NCBI GenBank assembly: GCA_031276725.1
Contig: JAISMM010000082.1
Location: 1 to 35,365 of the forward strand
Length of the DNA: 35,365 nucleotides
Source of the DNA: Clostridiales bacterium
GTDB taxonomy: Bacteria; Bacillota; Clostridia; Christensenellales; Pumilibacteraceae
Direction of reading: 5' to 3'
The notes under the pieces were generated by a model that saw only the letters and a list, made by a program, of their open reading frames with translations, ran no database searches and had not been told where the DNA came from. The position numbers and the translations under genes are program-made. Below are positions 16,382 through 25,267 of the stretch, piece by piece (positions within the stretch are counted from its first letter, which is position 1; the number at the start of each line of letters is the position of its first letter).

Positions 16382-16695
16382 TTTGTTGACGCGCCGAGAG
16401 CGCGGACGAGCCGTCGTGGGGGGAATTTTTGTTGACGCGCCGAGAGCGGTGGACGAGCCGTCGTGGGGGGAATTTTTGTTGACGCGCCGAGAGCGCGGAC
16501 GAGCCGTCGCGGAGGGGAATTTTTGTTGACGCGCCGAGAGCGCGGACGAGCCGTCGCAGAGGGGAATTTTGTTGACGCGCCGAGAGCGGCGGACGAGTCG
16601 TCGCAGAGGGGAATTTTTGTTGACGCGCCGAGAGCGGCGGACGAGCCGTCGCGGGGGGAATTTTGTTGACGCGCCGAGAGCGCGGACGAGCCGTC
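16375..16695 (+). repeat. Tandem array of seven ~47-bp units
   Basis: Units start at 16375, 16420, 16467, 16514, 16561, 16608 and 16655. Each starts GGGGAATTTT, then GTTGACGCGCCGAGAGCG, then GGACGAGCCGTCG. Period is 45-47, five of them exactly 47, with the last unit cut at 41. A GCGC-CGAGA-GCGC hairpin lies in several units. Because 47 is not a multiple of three, the open frames running through the array have no protein-like periodicity. There are no spacers, so this is not CRISPR. The unit resembles the flank of the dispersed element (GAGGGGAATTTTT followed by GACGAGCCGAG), so it probably arose by amplification of that flank. The rest of 16291-16906 shows only the downstream promoter. Confidence 0.92.
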
Positions 16696-16813
16696 AATCA
16701 CACCCGCTGCCGTTCGCAGGGCGTTGCCGTGCAACCTTAAAAAATTACCGAATAACAATTTACACTCCGGCGCCGTCGCCCGCAAATCAGCCGCTCCCAC
16801 GAGTTAATTTTGG

Positions 16814-16843
16814 TTGACAAAACGCCGTGCGCCGTGGTATATT
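16814..16843 (+). promoter_or_regulatory. Promoter of the glycosidase-isomerase-kinase operon
   Basis: A perfect TTGACA (16814-16819) and TATATT (16838-16843), with a TGG extended -10, are spaced by 18. Inverted arms TACGGT and ACCGTA with a 14-bp centre follow at about 16847-16872 and could be an operator. Confidence 0.75.
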
Positions 16844-16906
16844 GTGTACGGTATGCCGGTATTAACCGTATGCCGCGATTCCGCTTTTTGCGGGGAGGGT
16901 TAGCGT

Positions 16907-18823
16907 ATGGAATTTAAGAATGCCGATTGGATTTGGTTGGACGGTAAAAGCGACGGCGACGTGTACGGCGAGTTTTTCGATTCGTTCGACTACGCGGGCG
17001 GCAATGTGCGGATAGGCGTGTCGTGCGTGGGAAACTACGCGCTTTACGTCAACGGCGAATTGACCGAATTCGGGCAATACGCGGATTTTCCGTGGCACAA
17101 GGTCTACGACGAATACGACGTAACGGATCTTATGCGCAAGGGCAAAAACGAGCTTAAAATTCTTGTTTGGTATTGCGGCGACGACGGCTCGTTCGGGTTT
17201 TATAACACCGAGCCGGGGCTTATTTACGAGGTTTGTTCGGGCGGTAAAATTGTCGCCCGTTCGTCCGCTAAGACGCCGTGCCGTCCCGCGCCGGACTACG
17301 TTCCGGGGCTTAAAAAGCTCATAACGCCGCAGCTTGGGTATTCGTTCCGTTACGATACGCGTACCCGAACCGACGCGCCGACGCGCCCCGCGTTTTGCAC
17401 GGGGCGAAGGGCGAAGCCGTTTCCGCGTCCCGTACGCCGATTGACATTGGAGCCGCTTACCGTGGGTAAGCTCATCGATAAGGATAAGCGCCTTTACGAC
17501 CTCGGGCGCGAGCGCGCGGGGTATTTGTTTATCCGCTTTAAGGCGGCGGCGGGGGATACTCTTTCGGTTCGTTACGGCGAGCATATCGCGGACGGCGGGG
17601 TGCGGAGCAAAATTCAAAACAGAGATTTTTCGGTCGAACTTATCGGCAACGGCGAAACCGTCGAATATTTTAATCCGTTCAGGCGGCTAGGGTGCCGCTA
17701 CCTGCAAATCGACGCCGCCGGGCCCGTTATTATAGAGGAAATCGGCTTGCGCGAAAGGCTTTATCCGCTTACCGAACGGCCGTTTGACGCCGGGAACGGG
17801 TTGCGGCGGCGGATTTACGACACGGCTGTAAGGACGCTGCGGCTTTGTATGCACGAGCATTACGAGGACACGCCTTGGCGCGAGCAGGGCTTGTACGGAC
17901 TCGACAGCCGCAATCAAATGCTGTTCGGCGGCGCGGCGTTTGCGGACGGATTAGAGTTTCAACGCGCTTCGCTCGAACTTATGGCGCTCGACCGCCGCCC
18001 CGACGGGCTGTTGACCATTTGTACGCCATCGTCCGCCGATCTCGCGATTCCGTCGTTCTCGCTGTGGTTTATCGTCGCGGTAAGGGAGTACGCCGAACGC
18101 GCGGACGACTTTAATTTTGCCGGACAATACTTCCAAAAGCTGTCGTCGGTCATAAAGGTTTTTACCGACCGAACCGAGGACGGACTCGTCCGCAATTTCC
18201 AAGGCGAAAAGACGCGTTGGGATTTCTACGAGTGGAACGACGGACTCGACGGCGTCAACGGCGAATATTCGGTCGGCGGCACGGTCAAATTCGACGCGGC
18301 GTTACAATTTATTTGCTCGCTCGCTCTGCAAAGTATGTCCGTTATTTGCGAAAATTTGGGTAAGGCCGAACGGGCTAAAACTTATGCCTCTCTCGCCGCC
18401 GATATAACCGCCGCCGCGAACAAGCGTTTTTGGCGTCAAAACAGGGGGCTTTACGACACGTTCGGCGACGGCAAGCATTATTCCGAGCTTGTGAACGCCT
18501 TAGCCGTGTTGAGCGGCGCGGCGGACGGCGAACGCGCGAAAGCCGTTTGTTCCGCGCTCGCGGCGGGCAAAAATTTTGTCAAATCCACGCTCAGTATGCG
18601 TTCGTTTACCTACGACGCGCTTATAAAAACCGACCGCGCTTTTTACGCCGAGTTTATCCTCGGCGATATGGATACGCTTTTCGGCAAGATGCTTTCGGCG
18701 GGCGCGACCTCGTTTTGGGAGACCGAAAAGGGCGAGGCGGACTTCGACGGCGCGGGCAGTCTTTGCCACGGTTGGAGCGCCCTGCCCGCTTACTATTACC
18801 GCTTGCTTTTAGGTCAATTATAA
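16907..18823 (+). CDS. GH78-like alpha-L-rhamnosidase family glycosidase
   Basis: The 638-residue protein starts with a beta-sandwich/carbohydrate-binding part (FYDY-type motif VSCVGNYALYVNGEL at about 40-54). It then has the six-hairpin (alpha/alpha)6 barrel of bacterial rhamnosidases. The acid-rich motif EDTPWREQGLYGLDSRNQ at 320-337 sits where GH78 enzymes have the general acid; Glu326 is the candidate. The C-terminal TSFWETEKGEADFDGAGSLC followed by HGWSALPAYYY is also typical of the fold. Classical GH78 enzymes are longer, so the substrate may differ from simple alpha-rhamnosides. No signal peptide is present, so it acts in the cytoplasm on imported oligosaccharides. GGGGAGG precedes ATG 16907. 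A phosphosugar isomerase and a ROK kinase follow. Confidence 0.8.
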   Translation: MEFKNADWIWLDGKSDGDVYGEFFDSFDYAGGNVRIGVSCVGNYALYVNGELTEFGQYADFPWHKVYDEYDVTDLMRKGKNELKILVWYCGDDGSFGFYNTEPGLIYEVCSGGKIVARSSAKTPCRPAPDYVPGLKKLITPQLGYSFRYDTRTRTDAPTRPAFCTGRRAKPFPRPVRRLTLEPLTVGKLIDKDKRLYDLGRERAGYLFIRFKAAAGDTLSVRYGEHIADGGVRSKIQNRDFSVELIGNGETVEYFNPFRRLGCRYLQIDAAGPVIIEEIGLRERLYPLTERPFDAGNGLRRRIYDTAVRTLRLCMHEHYEDTPWREQGLYGLDSRNQMLFGGAAFADGLEFQRASLELMALDRRPDGLLTICTPSSADLAIPSFSLWFIVAVREYAERADDFNFAGQYFQKLSSVIKVFTDRTEDGLVRNFQGEKTRWDFYEWNDGLDGVNGEYSVGGTVKFDAALQFICSLALQSMSVICENLGKAERAKTYASLAADITAAANKRFWRQNRGLYDTFGDGKHYSELVNALAVLSGAADGERAKAVCSALAAGKNFVKSTLSMRSFTYDALIKTDRAFYAEFILGDMDTLFGKMLSAGATSFWETEKGEADFDGAGSLCHGWSALPAYYYRLLLGQL

Positions 18824-18845
18824 CGCCGCGTTTTAAGGAGAATTT

Positions 18846-19481
18846 ATGAATTACACCGACGAATCGGACGGATTAATCAAGTCGTATCCGCAGCTTAGCG
18901 CGCTAAAAGCGGCGCTTGAACAAGCGAGGGACGCTTTGGTCGAATGCTTTAAGAACGGCAACAAGCTGCTGCTTGCGGGCAGCGGAGGCAGCGCCGCGGA
19001 CTGCGAGCATATCGCGGGCGAGATGATCAAGGAATTTAAGCTGAAACGCAAGCGCGACAAGGAGTTCGACGCGCGGTTTTTGCGTCGTTTCCCTAACGAC
19101 GGCGCACTATTGGGACTACTCGCCCAAGGGCTTCCCGTCGTTTCGCTCGTGTCGGGCGTCGCGATAAACACGGCGATTCTCAACGACGTCGGCGGCGGCG
19201 CGCTGTACGCGCAAAAGCTTTACGCGCTCGGAAAGAAAGGCGACGTATTTTTGGCGATCAGTACGTCCGGCAACTCCGAGCCGCTTATCGCCGCGCTCAA
19301 AGTCGCGCTAAGCGCGGGGCTTAAAACGATCGCGCTCACGGGCGCGGGCGGCGGCAAAATGAAGGAGTACGCCGATATTTTAATCGACGTTCCGCAAACC
19401 GAAACGTACAGAGTTCAGGAACTTCACCTGCCGGTCTATCACTATTTGTGCGCGGCGGTCGAGCGCGGGCTGTTTTTATGA
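18846..19481 (+). CDS. gmhA: GmhA-like SIS-domain phosphosugar isomerase
   Basis: The 211-residue SIS protein has LLLAGSGGSAADCEHIAGEM (about 40-59), the phosphosugar-binding and metal region of sedoheptulose-7-phosphate isomerases. It carries the metal pair His-x3-Glu, and later VQELHLPVYH with the matching Gln and His ligands. GmhA converts sedoheptulose 7-phosphate to D-glycero-D-manno-heptose 7-phosphate. A longer basic insert, KLKRKRDKEFDARFLRRFPN, lies between these motifs compared with Escherichia coli GmhA. No other heptose gene (kinase or nucleotidyltransferase of the GmhB/HddA kind) is adjacent. The neighbours are a glycosidase and a ROK kinase, so a different phosphosugar is possible. 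AAGGAG precedes the ATG. Confidence 0.82.
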   Translation: MNYTDESDGLIKSYPQLSALKAALEQARDALVECFKNGNKLLLAGSGGSAADCEHIAGEMIKEFKLKRKRDKEFDARFLRRFPNDGALLGLLAQGLPVVSLVSGVAINTAILNDVGGGALYAQKLYALGKKGDVFLAISTSGNSEPLIAALKVALSAGLKTIALTGAGGGKMKEYADILIDVPQTETYRVQELHLPVYHYLCAAVERGLFL

Positions 19482-20419
19482 AAATCTTCGGCGGCATCGA
19501 TATAGGCGGCACTAAATGCGCGACCGTTTTGGCGCGGACGTCTAAAAACGGCGCGGAGTTTTTGTCGCGGCGCGAAATTCCTACGGTCGGGTCTTACGAG
19601 GCGGTTTTGGATACCTGTTGCCGCAATCTTTTAGCGCAAATCGCCGGCGCGGAGCTAATTCCGGGCGCGGTCGAAGGCATAGGAATATCTTGCGGCGGCC
19701 CGCTCGACGCGGCGCGCGGACGGATCTTGTCGCCGCCGAATCTGCCGGGTTGGGACGACGTTCCGGTAACGGATATAGTCGCGCAAAAAACGGGGATAGC
19801 GGCAAGGCTCAAAAACGACGCGGACGCGTGCGCCGTCGCCGAATGGAAGTACGGAGCGGGCGCGGGCGCGCAAAATATGATATTTTTGACGTTCGGCACG
19901 GGGCTCGGCGCGGGGCTTATACTCGGCGGCGGACTGTATTCCGGCGCTTGCGGTATGGCGGGCGAGCTCGGGCATTGGCGAATGCGTCAAACGGGCGCTG
20001 TCGGGTACGGCAAGGCGGGCTCGTTAGAGGGCTTTTGCAGCGGCGGCGGGCTTTCGCGCACGGCCGCGCTGCGCTATGCGGAATTTCCCGATTCGCTATT
20101 GTTCGGCACGGCGCAAGGCGGCTCCGTTACGGCAAAGGATATCGCCGCCGCCGCACGCGCGGGCGACCGTTTCGCCCTCGAACTTATGCGCGAATGCGGC
20201 GAGGTATTCGGGCTTGCCGCGTCTTATTTAATCGACCTTCTAAACCCCGAATTGATAGTCGCGGGCGGCGTATTTATGCGCGCTCACGACCTTATTTTGC
20301 CCTACGCGCAAGCCGTTATCGACCGCGAATGCCTGCCGCAAACCAAGTCCCTCTGCCGCATTCTTCCCTCGGCGCTCGGCGAGCGGATAGGCGACTACGG
20401 CGCCATCTGCGCTTTTTAA
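19478..20419 (+). CDS. ROK family sugar kinase, lacking the usual zinc cysteines
   Basis: The 313-residue protein has the ATP-binding DIGGTKCATVLA motif at the N-terminus. It also has GISCGGPLDAARGRILSPPN, the catalytic-Asp region LKNDADACAVAEW, and the ROK signature from LTFGTGLGAGLILGGGLYSG to AGELGHWRM. The segment where most ROK proteins carry CxCGx2GC reads GAVGYGKAGSLEGFCSGGGL, so the structural zinc site is absent. It has no N-terminal DNA-binding domain, hence a kinase and not a repressor. ATG 19478 overlaps the gmhA stop (ATGA). It probably phosphorylates the sugar released by the upstream glycosidase or a related hexose; the substrate is not known. Confidence 0.87.
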   Translation: MKIFGGIDIGGTKCATVLARTSKNGAEFLSRREIPTVGSYEAVLDTCCRNLLAQIAGAELIPGAVEGIGISCGGPLDAARGRILSPPNLPGWDDVPVTDIVAQKTGIAARLKNDADACAVAEWKYGAGAGAQNMIFLTFGTGLGAGLILGGGLYSGACGMAGELGHWRMRQTGAVGYGKAGSLEGFCSGGGLSRTAALRYAEFPDSLLFGTAQGGSVTAKDIAAAARAGDRFALELMRECGEVFGLAASYLIDLLNPELIVAGGVFMRAHDLILPYAQAVIDRECLPQTKSLCRILPSALGERIGDYGAICAF

Positions 20420-20536
20420 GAAAACTCCCGACAAGAAAGCGCGGCTTTTACGGCAGGTTTTTTCAAAGCCGACTCGGAGCGGACGCGGCGGTTTGGCCGT
20501 CGGTAATATACTTTTGGGGAATGTGGCGCGGAATCC

Positions 20537-20565
20537 TTGATATTTTTTGCGGGGTTTGGTATAAT
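20537..20565 (+). promoter_or_regulatory. Promoter of the aro operon
   Basis: TTGATA (20537-20542), 17 bases, perfect TATAAT (20560-20565). Transcription should start near 20572, giving a short leader of about 25 nt with an AAGGAGAGG ribosome site and no room for a riboswitch or T-box. Confidence 0.88.
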
Positions 20566-20596
20566 AGAGGGGACAAACGGGTTTAAGGAGAGGTGT

Positions 20597-21745
20597 ATGC
20601 GGTTTTTAACGGCGGGCGAGAGCCACGGAAAAGGGTTGACCGTTATTTTGGAGGGCGTGCCGGCTAATCTTGATATAGACGGGGCGGTCGTTCGGGATGA
20701 AATGAATCGGCGGCGGTCGGGCTTCGGGCGCGGGCCGCGGATGCGGTTAGAGGAGGACGCGGTCGAATTTTTGTCGGGCGTGAGGTTCGGCAAAACGACG
20801 GGCGCGCCGATCGCTATGTTTATAAAAAACGGCGAGTACGAAAAGGTATGGAGCGATCTTATGTCGCCGCTCGGCGCAAAAAAGGAGGGGCGCGAGCTTA
20901 CCGCCGTAAGACCCGGCCACGCGGATTTGGCGGGGGCGGTCAAGTACGCCCAGAGCGACGCGCGGAATATTCTTGAAAGGGCGTCGGCGCGCGAGACGGC
21001 CGCGAGGGTCGCCGTCGGAGCGGTGTGCCGCATATTTTTGGCGGAGCTCGGCATATGCGCAGGGTCGCACGTTATAGGGATCGGCGGCGAAAATTCGGAC
21101 GCGGATGCGGGCGATATCCGCACGCTTAACGCCCGCGCCGACGCCGACCCCGTCCGCTGTCTTGATAAGCGGGCGTCCGCGCGGATGATAAAGCTTATAG
21201 AGGCGGCAAAAGAGTCGGGCGATACGTTGGGCGGCAGGATTCGGGCGGCGGCGTCGGGCGTTCCGGTCGGAATAGGCAGCCATATTCAGTTCGATAAAAG
21301 GCTCGACTACCTGTTGGCGGCGCTCGTAATGAGCGTGCAGGCCGTTAAATGCGTGGCTATCGGCGACGGAGCGGGCGCGGACGCCCTTAAAGGCTCGGAA
21401 TTTCACGACCGAATGTATTTGAAAAACGGTAAAATCGTCCGCGAAACTAACCGAGCGGGCGGCATAGAGGGGGGAATATCGAACGGCGAAAATATCGTCG
21501 TCGAGGCGGTTATAAAGCCGATTCCGTCGCTCGCCTCGCCGCTCGAAACCGTCGACATAGCGACTATGACGTCCGCCGCCGCCGCCGCCGAAAGGAGCGA
21601 CGTTTGCGCCGTTCCCGCCGCCGGGGTCGTCTGCGAGGCTATGCTTTGCTACGGGCTGAGCGCGGCGATTTTAGAAACGTCGGGCGGCGACCATATGGAC
21701 GAGGTGCGTGAGAGAATCGCAAAAAAGAGGGAGGCGGCGTTATGA
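20597..21745 (+). CDS. aroC: Chorismate synthase
   Basis: AroC removes phosphate from 5-enolpyruvylshikimate-3-phosphate to give chorismate and needs reduced FMN. The 382-residue protein begins MRFLTAGESHGKGLTVILEG. It has the RRRSGFGRGPRM loop, RASARETAARVAVGA, and the C-terminal DVCAVPAAGVVCEAM signature, all conserved in the family. ATG 20597 follows AAGGAGAGG by 5 nt; the open frame upstream overlaps the promoter and is not coding. It is the first gene of the operon although it is the last common pathway step. aroB overlaps its stop by 4 nt. Confidence 0.97.
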   Translation: MRFLTAGESHGKGLTVILEGVPANLDIDGAVVRDEMNRRRSGFGRGPRMRLEEDAVEFLSGVRFGKTTGAPIAMFIKNGEYEKVWSDLMSPLGAKKEGRELTAVRPGHADLAGAVKYAQSDARNILERASARETAARVAVGAVCRIFLAELGICAGSHVIGIGGENSDADAGDIRTLNARADADPVRCLDKRASARMIKLIEAAKESGDTLGGRIRAAASGVPVGIGSHIQFDKRLDYLLAALVMSVQAVKCVAIGDGAGADALKGSEFHDRMYLKNGKIVRETNRAGGIEGGISNGENIVVEAVIKPIPSLASPLETVDIATMTSAAAAAERSDVCAVPAAGVVCEAMLCYGLSAAILETSGGDHMDEVRERIAKKREAAL

Positions 21746-22752
21746 TTACCATAGAACCCGATCAATCGGACGTTATAGCGGAGACGCTTGCAAGCCCGAA
21801 CGCCTTCGCCGTTACGGACGCGAACGTTTACACGCTTTACGGCCCGCTTTTTAAGGGCGCCAAATATTACGTTACGGGCGCGGGCGAAAATTATAAGACG
21901 CTCGACGCCGTAGAGGCGGTATGCAAAAAAATGTTGGAAAGCGGCTGCGGACGCGCGAGCCGCGTCGTTGCCGTCGGCGGCGGCGTGGTGGGCGATACCG
22001 CCGGGTTTGCGGCCGCCGTCTTTATGCGCGGCGTCGAATGGGTCAACGTGCCGACCACGCTTTTGGCGCAGGTCGACAGCGGCGTGGGCGGCAAAACGGG
22101 CGTGAATTTAGGCGGCTACAAGAACATAATCGGGGCGTTCCACAATCCGCAAAGCGTAATCGTGTCGCTTAACTTTTTGAAAACGCTCCCCGGGCGCGAA
22201 AGGCTTTGCGGCCTCGGCGAGATTATTAAGACGGCGTTTTTAGACGGCGGGTTAAACGCTTTTATCGACGCCGAGCTGTCCGCGCTTATGAGCTTCGAGC
22301 CGTCGGCGTTAGAAAAGGCGGTGCGGCTGTGCATAGCGTTCAAGCAAAAAATCGTCGGCGAGGACTTTCGCGAGACTACGGGACGGCGCAAGATTCTCAA
22401 CCTCGGCCACACCGTCGGCCACGCGCTCGAAACGGTCGATTGCCACAGGCTGTCGCACGGCGAATACGTGCTGTGGGGGCTTTTGTACGAGGCGTTTTTG
22501 ACGAAGGACTACATAAATCCGCTCCATTACCTTAAAATGACGACGACGCTCCGCCGCGTTCTTAAAGGCAAAAAGCTCGTTTTCGACGCGCGCGAAGCCG
22601 CCGCCGCCGCGCTCGCCGACAAAAAGAACGCCGCCGACGGGCGCGTGAGCGTGATAGCGTCGCGCGATATAGATTCGCAAAAGGAAATGACGTTTACGGT
22701 GCGCGAGATAGAGGAGAGTATGACGCTGTGCAAAAAAGAATTCGGCCTGTAA
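21742..22752 (+). CDS. aroB: 3-Dehydroquinate synthase
   Basis: AroB cyclises DAHP to 3-dehydroquinate using bound NAD and a divalent metal. The 336-residue protein has VVAVGGGVVGDTAGFAAAVF, the NAD-binding segment. It continues with VPTTLLAQVDSGVGGKTGVN and NIIGAFHNP, and NLGHTVGHALE contains metal-binding His. The start ATG overlaps the aroC TGA (ATGA). It ends 25 nt inside aroA. It is slightly shorter than the usual 350-360 residues, mainly at the N-terminus, with all core motifs present. Confidence 0.96.
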   Translation: MITIEPDQSDVIAETLASPNAFAVTDANVYTLYGPLFKGAKYYVTGAGENYKTLDAVEAVCKKMLESGCGRASRVVAVGGGVVGDTAGFAAAVFMRGVEWVNVPTTLLAQVDSGVGGKTGVNLGGYKNIIGAFHNPQSVIVSLNFLKTLPGRERLCGLGEIIKTAFLDGGLNAFIDAELSALMSFEPSALEKAVRLCIAFKQKIVGEDFRETTGRRKILNLGHTVGHALETVDCHRLSHGEYVLWGLLYEAFLTKDYINPLHYLKMTTTLRRVLKGKKLVFDAREAAAAALADKKNAADGRVSVIASRDIDSQKEMTFTVREIEESMTLCKKEFGL

Positions 22753-24002
22753 GGGAGTTTAACAAGACGCTCGCCGCGCCGCCCGATAAGAGTATCACCC
22801 ACAGGGCGTTTATGCTCGGGGCGGTTGCGGACGGCGACACGCGGATATATAACGCGCTAAATTCCGACGACTGCAAAAGTACGCTCGACTGCATCGTGCG
22901 TTGCGGGGCGCGGGTTACGGAAAACGGCGGCGTTTACACCGTGCGCGGCGGCGGAAAATTTTCGGACGCGGAGCTTTACGCCGGAAACTCCGGCACAACG
23001 ACGCGGCTTTTGACCGGAATTTTGGCGGCGCAAAACGGCGGAGTTTTTACGCTGACGGGCGACGCGTCGGTCTGCAAGCGTCCCATGGACCGCGTAACGG
23101 AGCCGCTGTCGCTTATGGGCGCGGACATAACCTCACGCGAAAGCTTTTGCCCCTTAAAAATCGTCGGCCGCCCTCTAAGCGGCATAGATTACGTTATGCC
23201 GGTCGCCTCGGCGCAGGTTAAATCGGCGGTATTGCTCGCGGGGCTTTTTGCGGACTCGCCCACGCGCATTACCGAAAAAACGCCCTCGCGCGACCACACC
23301 GAAAAAATGCTCGCGGGAATGGGCGCCGACATAAAAATCGGTATGACCGCCGACGGTTACGGGAGCATAAACCTTAAACCGGGGCGGCTTAGCGGAACCG
23401 ACATATACGTTCCGTCCGATATTTCGAGCGCGGCTTTTCCGCTCGTGTTGGCGCTTTGCAAAAAAGGCGCGTCGGTTACCGTGAAAAACGTCGGAATAAA
23501 CCCCACGCGCACCGGGATTTTGGACGTTTTCACCGCCTGCGGCGCTCAAATTACGACGTGCGGCGAGCGCGAAACGGCGGGCGAAAGGTCGGCGGATATT
23601 ACGGCGTCGGGCGGGCGCGCGCTTAGTCCGTTTTGCATAGACGGAGCTATGATACCGCGCCTTATCGACGAAATACCGGTTTTGGCGGTTATGGCGTGCT
23701 TTATAGAGGGCCGCAGCGAGATTCGCGGCGCGTCGGAGCTTAAAATCAAGGAGAGTAACCGCATAGACGCCACCGCCGAATTTTTGACGGCGCTCGGGGC
23801 GGACGTCGATACGCTCGAGGACGGTATGATTATTAACGGCAAGGGCTTTTTGAAGGGCGGGGCGACGGTCGACGCGCGTGGCGATCACCGCGTGGCTATG
23901 AGCGCCGCCGTCGCGATGGCGCTTTCGCGCGAGGGCGGAATAATCGGGGGCGCGGAGTGCGTGTCGGTCAGCTACCCCGGATTTTTCGATATACTGCTAT
24001 GA
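22728..24002 (+). CDS. aroA: 3-Phosphoshikimate 1-carboxyvinyltransferase (EPSP synthase)
   Basis: AroA transfers enolpyruvate from PEP to shikimate 3-phosphate. The 424-residue protein has APPDKSITHRAFMLGAVADG near the N-terminus (substrate Lys-Ser), NSGTTTRLLTG, and GDASVCKRPMDRV. It also has ESNRIDATAEFL and the C-terminal GDHRVAMSAAVAMAL. It starts at GTG 22728, inside the last 25 nt of aroB, with GAGGAGAG upstream. An inward ATG would lose the conserved N-terminus. The aroE ATG overlaps its stop. Whether it belongs to a glyphosate-tolerant class cannot be decided by eye. Confidence 0.95.
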   Translation: MQKRIRPVREFNKTLAAPPDKSITHRAFMLGAVADGDTRIYNALNSDDCKSTLDCIVRCGARVTENGGVYTVRGGGKFSDAELYAGNSGTTTRLLTGILAAQNGGVFTLTGDASVCKRPMDRVTEPLSLMGADITSRESFCPLKIVGRPLSGIDYVMPVASAQVKSAVLLAGLFADSPTRITEKTPSRDHTEKMLAGMGADIKIGMTADGYGSINLKPGRLSGTDIYVPSDISSAAFPLVLALCKKGASVTVKNVGINPTRTGILDVFTACGAQITTCGERETAGERSADITASGGRALSPFCIDGAMIPRLIDEIPVLAVMACFIEGRSEIRGASELKIKESNRIDATAEFLTALGADVDTLEDGMIINGKGFLKGGATVDARGDHRVAMSAAVAMALSREGGIIGGAECVSVSYPGFFDILL

Positions 24003-24763
24003 AAAAGTTCGCGCTTTTAGGTTATAATATAGACTATTCGCTGTCGCCCGCCATTCACGGGGCGGCGTTCGCGGCGCTCGGTATCGACGCGGAATATTCG
24101 CTTATTTCGGTCGCGCCGTCCGGACTCGCCGACGCGCTTGTCCGCCTTAAAACGCTAGACGGCTTCAACGTTACAAAGCCGCACAAAACGGCGGTTATTC
24201 CGTTTTTGGATCAAAATTCCGGCGGTGCGGCCGTCAACACCGTGGTAAATTCGGGCGGCGTTCTTAAAGGCTACAACACCGACGGCGCGGGCTTTATGAG
24301 CTCGCTTACTAAGGAATCGGGCGGCGCGGCGTTCGTGTCCGCGCTCATTTTGGGGGCGGGCGGCACGGCGGTTACAATCGCCGCCGCGCTTAAAACGGCG
24401 GGCGCGCGCGTCTTTATAGTCAACCGCACGCCGCAAAAAGCCGGGGAGCTTGCGCGGCTGACGGGCGCCGAGGCGGCTATTCCCGATTGCGCCGTCGGTT
24501 TAGTCGTAAACTGCACAAGCCAAAGGAGCGGCGAATTCGTTATGCCCCCCGTTACTCTCGCGCAAAACGCTTTGTTTTTCGACGCCAATTACGTCGAAAC
24601 GCCGTTTAAGGCTTACGCTAAAAGTCGCGGCGCGCGCTTTTGCGACGGACTCGATATGCTGATTTACCAAGCGATCGCCGCCGAGGAGCTGTTTTTGGAT
24701 GTCCGCTTTACTTCCGCCGAAACGACCAAAATCTATAACACGATGCGGAGCGCGATAAAATGA
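23999..24763 (+). CDS. aroE: Shikimate dehydrogenase
   Basis: AroE reduces 3-dehydroshikimate to shikimate with NADPH. The 254-residue protein starts MKKFALLGYNIDYSLSPAIH, with SLSP contacting shikimate. It has GFNVTKPHK with catalytic Lys63, GYNTDGAGF with Asp95, and the nucleotide motif LILGAGGTAVTIAAAL followed by NRTPQK, which is NADP-type. The ATG at 23999 overlaps the aroA TGA; an upstream extension of 14 codons in the same frame is not family-like. Length is a little below the typical 270-280. aroQ follows after 66 nt with its own strong ribosome site. Confidence 0.95.
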   Translation: MKKFALLGYNIDYSLSPAIHGAAFAALGIDAEYSLISVAPSGLADALVRLKTLDGFNVTKPHKTAVIPFLDQNSGGAAVNTVVNSGGVLKGYNTDGAGFMSSLTKESGGAAFVSALILGAGGTAVTIAAALKTAGARVFIVNRTPQKAGELARLTGAEAAIPDCAVGLVVNCTSQRSGEFVMPPVTLAQNALFFDANYVETPFKAYAKSRGARFCDGLDMLIYQAIAAEELFLDVRFTSAETTKIYNTMRSAIK

Positions 24764-24829
24764 GTTCGAAGTAAACAAACAAATATACGGAACGAACAAA
24801 TAAAATATTAATCAAGGAGATAACCCAAT

Positions 24830-25267
24830 ATGAAAAAACTAATCGTAATCAACGGCCCCAATCTGAATATGCTGGGCGTTCGCGAAACCGAGATTTACGG
24901 CGGCGAAACGCTGCGCGAGGTCGAGGAAAAAATCCGCGACGCGGCCGAAAAGCTCGGGTTCGAGCCGGAGTTTTTCCACAGCAATTGCGAGGGCGCGATT
25001 ATCGACCGCATACAAGCCGTGTACGGCTACGCCGACGCGCTCATAATAAACGCGGGCGCGTACACGCATTACAGCTACGCCATCGCCGACGCGCTCAAAA
25101 TTTTGCGGTGTCCCAAAATCGAGGTGCATATATCGAATATCAAAAAGCGCGAAAAATTCCGCCGAATATCGGTTTTGGCGCCCGTCGTTGACGGCTGCGT
25201 TATGGGTCAAGGCACCGACGGCTACATAACCGCCCTCAATATGTGCGCGGAGCTTTTGGCGAGATGA
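24830..25267 (+). CDS. aroQ: Type II 3-dehydroquinate dehydratase
   Basis: AroQ removes water from 3-dehydroquinate to give 3-dehydroshikimate. The 145-residue protein begins MKKLIVINGPNLNMLGVRET. Active-site residues are all seen: Arg18 and Tyr23 in the flexible lid, Asn74 and His80 in INAGAYTH, and Glu98/His100 in IEVHISN, with Arg107 and Arg111 after it. It forms dodecamers in known family members. AAGGAG lies 10 nt before ATG 24830. aroK overlaps by ATGA. Together with the preceding four genes it completes five steps of the shikimate route. Confidence 0.97.
   Translation: MKKLIVINGPNLNMLGVRETEIYGGETLREVEEKIRDAAEKLGFEPEFFHSNCEGAIIDRIQAVYGYADALIINAGAYTHYSYAIADALKILRCPKIEVHISNIKKREKFRRISVLAPVVDGCVMGQGTDGYITALNMCAELLAR

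Noticed and set aside
16375-16695. Possible CRISPR array
   Set aside because: Units are contiguous near-identical copies without unique spacers, and no cas gene is near.
16463-16817. Several open frames through the tandem array
   Set aside because: The 47-bp period is not divisible by three, so the frames just reread the repeat, and no start or ribosome site is plausible.
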